A stretch of 64,000 nt of DNA, from positions 75,595,734 through 75,659,733 of the forward strand of contig NC_085136.1 of the NCBI RefSeq assembly GCF_035046485.1, in the 5' to 3' direction. The notes below the pieces were generated by a model that saw only the letters and a list, made by a program, of their open reading frames with translations, was not told the DNA's origin and searched no databases. Shown here in pieces: positions 55,829 to 64,000 of the stretch. The position numbers were made by a program, and so were the translations under genes. How positions within the stretch are numbered: the stretch's first letter is position 1; the number at the start of each line of letters is the position of its first letter. Source of the DNA: Aedes albopictus. Its lineage: Eukaryota > Arthropoda > Insecta > Diptera > Culicidae.

Positions 55829-56395
55829 ACCCTTTTATACCTAACCCCGCCTTTAGACGGGGTTATAGTTTCAACATTTATGTAATTTTTGTTTCCTTTT
55901 ATATTTTTGGCTGATATTTAGGACTGTTCCGTATGTCTCAAAATGGTTTTTGGTGTTTTCAGGAAATTATTGAGAAATTAATGTCTTAGTCACCTTTTAG
56001 ATGTCATTGATTATTTTGTATGGAGTCGCTAACATATTTTGTAATTTTTCCAAACCATTCTATCATAATAAAATAGTTAAGATGAATCAAATACATTCTT
56101 CATTTACTTCCCTTAAAAATACAAGGAAAAAAACAGTTTCCATGAAAAAAAAATTAAAAATCGAAATATTTCAAATATAATCGTAACATCTCAAAGTGTT
56201 TACGTCTCAAAAATAGGCTTCCAGGAAAAATATGAAAATGTGGGGATGTTCAAAAATAAAATTTGGTTAAATCGAAAACCAAAATTCACAAAATCGCGAA
56301 TTAAAAAGAATCATCTTCCAAAATATTTTTAAATTGATTTTAGACGACGAAAAATGATTTTAGATCGAAATCAAAAAATTGTGTATTAGAGGGTT
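55829..56395. mobile_element. AT-rich TIR element
   Basis: Ends AACCCTTTTATAC and the inverse of AACCCTCTAATAC. A short stem (TAACCCCG...CGGGGTTA, about 55842-55867) lies just inside the left end. 567 bp, no ORF; target duplication not clear. Confidence 0.6.
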
Positions 56396-57412
56396 GAATA
56401 ATAATGTTTCATGGAAAAATTATTTTAAATAAATCATGTGATATTTTATGAAAAACTTCGTAGAAAAAACTACAATAGAAATTCTAGGTGGAAATTGTAA
56501 AGGAGTTTCTACAGGAACTCACAGTAGAAATCCTGGATATATATCTAAAAAAAATTCTATGGGCATCCTTAGGTCAGGAGAAACTATATTAAACAAACCT
56601 GGAAAAATTTCTCAAACTACTGCTATAAAATTTGAAACTTGTAAGAAGCACTTCTCAAGCCATACTTGGGATAATTCTGCAGCAATTCGTATTACAATTG
56701 CTAAAGGGAATCCTTGAGACAAATTTATGTAAAAAAACTGCATGAAATAATGAATTCAGAGATAATATTCTGTACAAATCTACAGCATATTTTTGGAGGA
56801 TCTTTTGACAGAATTTTTGGGAAAGTATTTTTCTTACATCAAATTGAGGGACTCTTCTAGATTTTTTTCATGAATTATTTAAAGAAAAACGGATCATTCT
56901 TCAAAAATGCCTTCAAAACATCCTTGCTAAAATTTCAAAAATTTGATAAAATTCTTGGTAGAATTAGTAGAGGGATTTGTGGTAGAATGCAAGAAAAAAA
57001 TCCAGAAAAATCTGATAAATTGCCAAAAAAAAATTACTGCAGGCATTAAAAAAAAAACTCTGAAAAACTTCCATAAAAAAATCTTGGACGAATTTCAGGA
57101 GAAAATTCAAAATGAATTCTTAGATGAGCTGTTTGAGCAATTACCAGTCGAGTTCTTGAAGGAATTCCGATCGAGTTTTATTTTTCAAGAAATTCCTGGT
57201 AAAAGTTATAAAAAAATTCCGATGACGTGTTCCGCAGAAAATTATAGAAGAATGCATGAAATTAGTCTTAAAAGGCGAAACTGGATGCATTCCCTTACTT
57301 TTTTGGTTTTTCATCAAATGGCGAAGCAATATTTTTAAAATCGGGTTTCAAACACATTTAAAGGAAGTATCAAGGTATTTCACGATTTCTTTCCTGGTGG
57401 TAGGGTCTTAAC
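56396..57412. repeat. decayed GAATTTCTGG-type AT-rich repeat
   Basis: GAAATTCTAGGTGG, AATTTCAGGAGAAAATTC and similar loose words. The 131-codon frame at 56943-57338 is lysine-rich translation of this repeat, not a recognised protein. Confidence 0.45.
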
Positions 57413-57567
57413 TAATTCAATTTTAGACTTAGTAACTAAATTTTTGGCACACGGTTAGATACAGTCTCTAATCCTAAACAAAAATTCCAACCAATTGGTT
57501 TGAAATTGACTTAGTTAGAGCGGCAAGTGCCCAAAATAGGCACACCTGCCCAAATGGTACAATACCC
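57413..57567. mobile_element. MITE, third copy of the 29511 family
   Basis: GGGTCTTAACTAATTCAATT at the left, inverse ends GGGTATTGTACCATTTGGGC at the right, flanked by TA (57411-57412, 57568-57569). The internal CCAATTGGTTTGAAATTGAC arm is shared with 29511-29718. More decayed than that copy. Confidence 0.8.
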
Positions 57568-57744
57568 TAAATGTTTTTTGTTTTTTTTACCTGTTTTTTC
57601 GAAATTTTGTTAAAAACTGTTTTTTGTAAAAACGAAAAACATTTTGCATCAGGAAAAAAATCCGTTTTTGAATTAAAAATAAAAAACCAAAAAATGAGGA
57701 AATGCATCTAGTTTCATCTTAACCCGTTCAACCCCAGCTGAAAC

Positions 57745-58990
57745 TTGAAAATTCAAAAAATCGTCAGCAGCTCATTAACAGAATTTTCAGGGGCATTTCA
57801 AGTGGTTTTAATGACGATTTCAGAGGAGTCACAGGAGCTTTTAAAGGGCGTTAAAGGGGTTCAGAATCGTTTCAAGGCAATTCTCAGAGTTTCAGAAGAC
57901 TTAAGGAACGTTTTAAGAGTGTTCCGAAAGGTTTTAAGGTCGTTTGATAGCATTTCAGGTACGCTTCTAGGGATTTCAGGGGTTTCCTAGAATTTTGTAT
58001 GGGCGATTTAAGGGGCTTCAGGGTCATTTCAAATTGAATGATTGGATTTCAAAGGCGTTTCAATGGGATTATGGAGCTATCAAGGGAATTTCGAGGCATT
58101 TCAGGATCACTTGAAGGGGTTTTCCAGATCGTTTCAAGGGGGTTTCAGAAACCTTTTAAGGATGTTCCCTCCTGAAATCATGTGAAACCCCCTGGAACCC
58201 TTTGAAGCACCCCAAAGACCCCCTGAAAATTCTCTGAGACTTCCTGGAAATCTCCTGAGACACCCTGAAACGCCCCTGAAACCCTTTGGAAGCCCTCTGA
58301 TATCCCTGGGACCCCTTGAAACGCGGTAGAGGCCATCTGAAGAACACAAAGACTTCTTGAAAGCCTCTGAGACCCCTTGAAGCGCTCATGAGGCCACCTG
58401 GAAACTTAACCTCCTGGAAATCCCCTGATGCCTACTAAGGCGCCTTTGAGACCCCTGTAGCTCTACCCTGAAACGTCCTGGGATTCCCTGAAACGCTCCT
58501 GAGACTCTCCAAAGCGCCCCAGAGGCCTCCTGGAACCCCCTTGAAATCTCCGGTGACCCCCTGCACAGAATAAAATATCCATTTTTTTCATTAATGTGCT
58601 TATTCCACACATCCATGTAATATTCAACGAAAAATCATGAGCATAAATAGAATGCTAGATTTAGTGCACATTTACATGAGATATCATGTAAGATTACCTC
58701 ATAATTATGTTAATTTCCATCAATCATCGAATTCCAATCGGTTACATTACGTAAAATTCGTAAAATTCCCTGTAAGTGTGATTTCTGGCTGAATGTTACA
58801 CGGATATATTTTCTGTGTGAAACGCCCCAGAGACCTTTTGAAGCATCCCTGAGACCTCCTAGAAGACCCTGAAATCCCCTGAGACCCTCTGAAACTCTCT
58901 GAGATCCCCTGTAATACACTTGAGATCTCCTAAAGCACTCCTGAGATGCCACTAAGACCCCCTAAAGCGCCGTTAAAATCCCTTGAAAAG
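57745..58990. repeat. TTTCAG-type repeat block with strand switch near 58155
   Basis: GGGGTTTCAG/TTTCAAGG words from 57790 to 58150, then CCTGAAAC/GAGACCCC words to 58990: two arms facing each other. A MITE (58564-58817) interrupts the second arm. Confidence 0.65.
58564..58817. mobile_element. TIR element in the repeat block
   Basis: 254 bp with ends CACAGAATAAAATATCC and the inverse of CACAGAAAATATATCC. AT-rich interior that breaks the GC-richer repeat on both sides. Confidence 0.7.
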
Positions 58991-59640
58991 TTCTCCTTCT
59001 TTTTACGCAGAGCTGTGCATGAATTAAAAGTGCTTTAAAGTAGACTTGGAAGGTTCACAAAATTTAAATATCTTAAGATCTCAAAAAAAAACAACATATT
59101 GGAAAATATAAAATTCGAACCTAAAATTTTGAAGGAACAACATTTGAAGAAACACCTTGGACCGGAAAAATGCTCCAATAGGCATGGCATAATTTCTCAA
59201 ACTGTCCCTAAAACACCCTAAAAACGGTGTTTAGGTGCTTTGAATTTTTATTTAAGAAATTTCAGGACGAAGCCCTGCAGTTACTTCTAAAGCTATTCCT
59301 AAGATAATCACTAAATAGAACCCTTCTTATAATAATTTCCAAGGACCCAAGGACCCTTGGGACAAATTCAAGAGAAACTGAAAAAAAATGCATTAGTGAA
59401 CTAACTTTTATGAACATTTCTTCAAGAATTAATCGATGAACTTCTGAAAAAAAAAAACAAGAATTGATTTCTGACTGAACTTCAGAAAAAGCAATTTCCA
59501 TGTCGTTGATATATACTTGGAACAGTAATGATTCAATACTAGGCGGAATTCTGTTTTTTTTCTAATTCTATAGGAATTGCAGAAATCAATGAAGGAATTC
59601 CAGAAGGATTATTATTTTTATTAAAAAATAATTAGATCAT
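58991..59640. other. no recognisable feature
   Basis: AT-rich, with loose GAAGAATTC-like words; nothing codes convincingly. Confidence 0.4.
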
Positions 59641-59715
59641 CATCGGTCAGAGGCCTCACAGACAGTGCATTACTAACATTAGACAACGGACAATAATATA
59701 ACACCTAGTGGTCAA

Positions 59716-59843
59716 CCCAAGCAACATGGTTACAAAATAGTCACGGCAGCGCATGTAAGGGTTGCACAGAAGTTACTGTGACTTACTGCGCAACCATTAC
59801 ATGCGGTACCGTGGCTGATTTGTAACCATGTGTGTTGCTTGGG
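59716..59843. mobile_element. 128-bp hairpin MITE
   Basis: Arms CCCAAGCAACATGGTTACAA and the inverse of CCCAAGCAACACACATGGTT continue as imperfect pairs through GCATGTAA..GGTTGC to a short loop. The flanks (about 59640-59715 and 59844-59950, with GGGAATTGAACCCACACT) look like another SINE into which it inserted. Confidence 0.8.
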
Positions 59844-60388
59844 AAGTGAAGAATTGTCCGCTTGACGAAAAGTTTTCCCAGACTGGAGCGGGAATTGAAC
59901 CCACACTTTGAGGCTTACGAGACACCTATACTGCCCTTCTAAGCATATCTGCCCCATGTTGTTTTGTATTTTAGCTGTGTTTTTCATAGTAACAGAGCCA
60001 TTTGAAGTAAATTTGATACTTTTTCCATTTTGCATCACAAATGAATGTTCCACGATAACGTTAAGCATCTTTCTGTGATCGGTTTCAAGATGGAACTTAA
60101 GTTAGAGCAGTGGGACAGTATGCGTAGAAAAACAACATGGCACAGATAAGCTTAGAACGGCAGTAAACGACTAACGCCGGTAACCGCTCGGCCTCGAAGC
60201 CCACAAATTTGTAGAAATCTCAGGAAAATTTTCTATCAGTTTTCTAAAATGTCAAAATCGTCGATAATTAAATAGGCAACTGTTGCTATCCAATATAGTT
60301 ATGTGATCTTTTTGCCTTATCGAATTTCTGGAACATTTTGTGGAATTACTAGGTAATTTTCAAGATTGTTTGCAGTTAGTAAAACTTT

Positions 60389-60507
60389 AACCTTCCAGGA
60401 CGCGCGCCATCGAGCAACCGAAACTGCACCGCGCTCGCGCTGTGTATGAAAAGCGAGGTTTTTTGGTAGTGTTGTACATTTTACAACAGCGCGCGCGCTG
60501 AAGGGTT
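60389..60507. mobile_element. GC-rich-ended MITE
   Basis: Ends AACCTTCCAGGACGCGCGC and the inverse of AACCCTTCAGCGCGCGCGC, 119 bp. Notable CG-rich tips in AT-rich surroundings. Confidence 0.65.
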
Positions 60508-60582
60508 GAAAATCTTGGAATAATCTGTGGAGCAACTTGTGGCAAAAGACCTGCGAAAATTTCTTGGAATATCTTCTCAAAC

Positions 60583-61038
60583 GTCGGGGCCCGTGGCGCA
60601 GTGGTCCACACGTTCGCTTCATAAGCGGATGGTCATGGGTTCGAACCCAGCCCCGGCACTTGCAATTTTTCGTCAGTTAACTGCAATTGCTCTTCCCCCC
60701 GAGAGCAGCTGGCACCTGACCCTCTTCGGAGCATATAGCTCTAACGGACCCGGAATTTGGATATCGGCGAACCGCAACTCATAATGGACGACCCCCAATT
60801 GGACTGGAAAAGGAACAGCAGCCAACCACCAGCATCATCGTGCTCATCATTCTACCGTGGACAGGGTAGAAAAGTTGAAGCAGCACAAGGCACCAGTTCG
60901 ATATAGTTGAATTAGAATAGAATACATGTAGGCGCTGTACAAAAGTGTAAGTTCAGCGTCCAATTGGAATCGCTCACGTAGTGCCCAAGTGGACAAAAGA
61001 GCTGTAAATTAGGTTAAGTGATTAAGAATAAAAAAAAA
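60583..61038 (+). repeat. complete tRNA-derived SINE, 456 bp
   Basis: Flanked by a perfect 12-bp duplication ATCTTCTCAAAC (60571-60582, 61039-61050). The head (60583-60657) is strikingly tRNA-Met-like: box A TGGCGCAGTGG, anticodon loop TTCATAA (CAT), box B GGTTCGAACCC, acceptor halves GTCGGGG/CCCCGGC. The T-loop is one base short and the head runs into a long body, so it is a SINE rather than a tRNA gene. The tail is AATAAAAAAAAAA. The perfect duplication suggests a recent insertion. Confidence 0.9.
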
Positions 61039-61050
61039 ATCTTCTCAAAC

Positions 61051-61323
61051 AAACCCTTGTCGAATTTCTGGCAGAAAATCTTATTTTCTAAATGTTTGAG
61101 AAGTGCCTATTGTAGTGTGATACATTCGAAATTATATTTCAAGAAAAACCAATGTATAAATTCATTCATGAGAATTCCTCACAGAACTGATTTGTCATTT
61201 GTTTGGAGGAAACAAATAAAAAAAACAGAAAAAAAATATTTCAGAATATGTGGAGTATTTTCCGAAGAAATTTCTCAAAAAGTTCCTGAAAAATACTAAA
61301 CTAGGACAATTCCTGTATATGTA
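61051..61323. other. no recognisable feature
   Basis: AT-rich sequence; frame 61018-61299 has no domain. Confidence 0.4.
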
Positions 61324-61554
61324 CAGGGGATAGACAAAATGATCGGGACAGGCAAAATTTTCACTTTTCAAAAAATGTTCAACTAGCTGTAACTTTTCGA
61401 AAAACGCGTCGTTAAAATTTTACTGTAATTTCATTAACTAGCTGTGTATCAGTGGTCCAAATTCCAAATTTGGGAAAGATCGGGCCATTTTCCACGAAGT
61501 TATAAAGATTCTTGAAAAAGGTAAAATTATCCGATAGCCAACTTTGAGCTATTA

Positions 61555-63360
61555 CAGGGTGTCTACTCGTTTACTAAAATAAAATTCCCTGATTTTTCCA
61601 GGTCTGAGAAAAAAATTCCAGGTTCAGAAATAGAAATAATAACTAGCAGAAGTAAATTTACGATATACCCGGCAGAAAAGAGTTGCTGAATTTGTAAGAA
61701 AAAAAATGGTGGCGGCATTAGTAGATTTATTTCTGGTTGAACTTCTAGCAGAAATGGAACAGCTTCAATAATTTTCGGCGGATTTCAAAATTTATTTTAA
61801 TGCAAAAGTTTATTGAAATTATTTGCCAATTAATAGGAAGTGTTTGCGATTTTTTTTAACTGATTGAGATGTTGGTGAGAGCCTTCAAGTAATATTGACA
61901 AATATTTTGTATAAATCTATGATGGTATAAGATGATAATGTGTTGTAGAAATATACTACGTAATCAATTCTCTTCAAGAAATCTCACAGAAAATCACCAA
62001 ATGAAATAATGAACTTTTTGCAATATTTCATTAGAAACTGCATGGGATTTTTTACTGTCGACATTCTTGAAAAAATCCTTAGCAAATCTGAGTCCAAAAA
62101 TTATTCAAAAAGTCTATACAGAAATCAAGAACTCGCTTGTTTTAAGCTCCATAAATTCATATTGAATATTGAAAAAAAAACATCTAAACTATTGTTTAAA
62201 ACTACTCCTACAAAATCCAACATTTTGCTGAGCTTCTTATGGGTTCAGCCATTATTATCTAGAAGTTATATTAACCATTCCTTACAAGGGAATTGTTAAA
62301 AATTATTTTCTAAAAAAATTCTCATGATTTTTAACGAAAATATCAATTAGAAATTACTTAAGCAATTACGTCAGGCATTTTTAGAGAACGTCAATTCAAC
62401 TAAAATCCTCACTCTGGGTGATTTTCTTGAAAGTTTGTAGAAAGTTTGTTCATACATTCTGATAAACATATGCTAAGAATTCCATCAGACATTTTTTCCG
62501 GGACTTCTGGGTCTCCATTTGATACTTCGGCACCAACATTTCAAAAGGGCGTAACTGCATTTACAACCAATGCCTTCTCACAAAGCTGTGGAGCGTATCC
62601 CATCCCTTTCGAGCAATCCACTAGCACAAATAGAAAGATAAAATCCTCCTCTTTCTATTAATGGATGTGAATTGCGTGAGATGAATGAAATACGACCCAC
62701 AGCTCTGTGAGAAGGCATTGGTTGCAAAAGCAGTTACGCTCTTTTGAAATGTTGGTGCCGACTTTAGAAACGTTGGAGTACTGTTTATAATTTTTATCAG
62801 GTTTTTTTTCTTAGCTTCTGATTTGAATTATTAGGTATACGGAGAATTGTTCAGAGAAAGTCTCAATGCACTTACTCATGATATCCTTTAGAAAAAATAA
62901 GATATTCCCTGAAGGATTTCCAAAACGAATGCCTTAGAAAATTTTGAGTTTTTTTTTTCAAGAATCTGGAATTTCTTTCTAGAAATTTTCTAAGATCTAT
63001 TAGTAATAAAAAAAAAACTCGAAGCATTTCTGCTGTTTTTAAAAATAAAGCTATTAAGGAATTGTTAGAAATTTCTTTCCAGTTTCGGTCACGAACTGCC
63101 TTCGAAAATCTATAAAAATCAATTCCATGAGTTCTGAAGAATCTTATTCAAGAATTGCAAGCAATGGTTATTTCACCAGAATTTCTTCATGATATTTGTA
63201 TACCAAGGTCTAGTTTAAAAGTTTCAATAAAAATTCCTTTCCTTAGAAAATTCCCTGATTGACTTCAGAATTCCCTGATAATTCCAGGTTTTTTCCAGGG
63301 TAAATGAAATTCCCTGATAATTCCAGGTTTTCCAGGTTTTTCCAGGTAGTAGACACCCTG
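61555..63360. mobile_element. 1.8-kb TIR element nested in the outer element
   Basis: Ends CAGGGTGTCTACT and the inverse of CAGGGTGTCTACT, flanked by TA (61553-61554, 63361-63362). Subterminal AAATTCCCTGAT and TTCCAGG words occur at both ends. AT-rich, no transposase found; holds a smaller hairpin MITE. Confidence 0.85.
62528..62761. mobile_element. hairpin MITE nested third level
   Basis: 234 bp, arms CGGCACCAACATTTCAAAAG and its inverse continuing through GGCGTAACTGC and AACCAATGCCTTCTCAC. The 71-codon frame at 62446-62661 is not a gene. Confidence 0.8.
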
Positions 63361-63878
63361 TATTATATCTCCGGATTTAATAAACCGATTGCAATGGAAT
63401 TCTGACCATTTATGACTGATATAATGAACTCCAAAAAACATTTGTCTTATCTTGAAATTTTTAACAAGAGAAAAAGTTATAGCGATTTTTTTTTCACGAG
63501 TTTTTAGCAAATTGGTCTATTTTTAATATGTATTCCATTACTTTTTCAATTTGTTGGTGGCCATGTTGTTACATTCCTTCAAAACACATTTATATATAAG
63601 TCAATTAGAGGGGAATTAAATGAACTATGATTTGCATCTTGAATTTTGAATCGTTGTTGAAGTTTTGGATAATTTGGTGTTTTATTAGAAAAATAATCTA
63701 ATCGTAATAATTTTCTTCCGTGTTAAAAATTTTAAGTTAAGTCAACGGTTTTTCATAGCTCGTTATATAAGTCATAAATGGTCACAATTTCATTGCATTC
63801 GGTTCATTGAATCAGGAGATATAATAGCTCAATGTTGGCTATCGGATAATTTTACCTTTTCCAAGAATCTTTATAACC

Positions 63879-64000
63879 CAAATTGTTGCTAAAACGCCCC
63901 TGGAATCAAGTTTTGAGGTGTTTTGAACAATTTCGAAACAACAGCAAAGAAATGGCAGGTCGAAGTCTGAAGTCATTCATGAGATAATCCCTAAACTGCC
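63879..64000. other. window end, no recognisable feature
   Basis: Short stretch after the truncated right arm; nothing supported. Confidence 0.4.

Larger units (their letters stand above)
61324..63878. mobile_element. outer inverted-repeat element, right end truncated
   Basis: The left end follows TA: CAGGGGATAGACAAAATGAT. The left arm segment (61498-61554, then 63361-63420 after the inner insertion) matches the right arm (63768-63878) inverted: GGTAAAATTATCCGATAGCC and AATGGTCA/TGACCATT words. The right arm stops at 63878 (TTTATAAC|CC) before the expected terminal sequence, so that end is lost. Confidence 0.75.

Noticed and set aside
56943..57338. 131-codon lysine-rich protein
   Set aside because: AT-rich repeat words read in one frame; no motif.
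60583..60657. tRNA-Met gene
   Set aside because: The anticodon loop and boxes are good, but the T-loop lacks one base, the sequence continues into a SINE body with an A-rich tail, and a 12-bp target duplication encloses the whole unit.

Overview
The window looks like a stretch of a large, transposon-filled mosquito genome, most likely Aedes (inference). The evidence is spliced animal genes, an RTE-clade LINE seen in several decayed copies, several tRNA-derived SINEs, an R1-clade LINE, a copia-type LTR element, a Helitron, and many MITEs with intact terminal inverted repeats (TIRs). Only two host genes are well supported. They sit tail-to-tail near the middle: a 4-coding-exon ARAP-type Rho GTPase-activating protein on the + strand (35722-41259, RhoGAP15B-like) and a four-pass membrane protein on the - strand (51329-41486) whose last intron is 8.7 kb long.

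Layout. 1-14049: intergenic or far-upstream DNA with LINE scraps, SINEs and about ten MITE/TIR elements. 14050-32284: one copia-type element that has become a nest. Its 5' LTR was hit by an R1-clade LINE (14068-20076, 11-bp target duplication), whose ORF2 was in turn split by a 492-bp hAT-type MITE (8-bp duplication). The same LTR was hit by a mini-Helitron (TC...CTAG between A and T). That Helitron was then split near its 5' tip by an 8,056-bp foldback element (20206-28261, TA duplication) with two nearly identical arms of about 2.9-3.0 kb full of a degenerate 12-bp minisatellite. The copia body holds gag and protease only and is interrupted by a MITE and a 1.6-kb hAT-type element. 32285-35500: more MITEs and LINE scraps. 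35709-41352: RhoGAP gene. 41486-51329: tetraspan gene, its large intron holding an RTE LINE, SINEs, MITEs and blocks of a TTTCAG-type degenerate repeat. 51330-64000: AT-rich decayed repeats, a 5'-truncated LINE tail, long inverted-repeat elements, an intact-looking SINE with a 12-bp target duplication, and a nested pair of TIR elements.

The strongest signals outside ordinary annotation are the 8-kb near-perfect palindrome, the order of insertion events readable from target duplications, a TIR element family with a tRNA-like core (two copies), and the repeated pattern of TTTCAG-type repeat blocks that switch strand at a sharp point. The last suggests decayed relatives of foldback elements.
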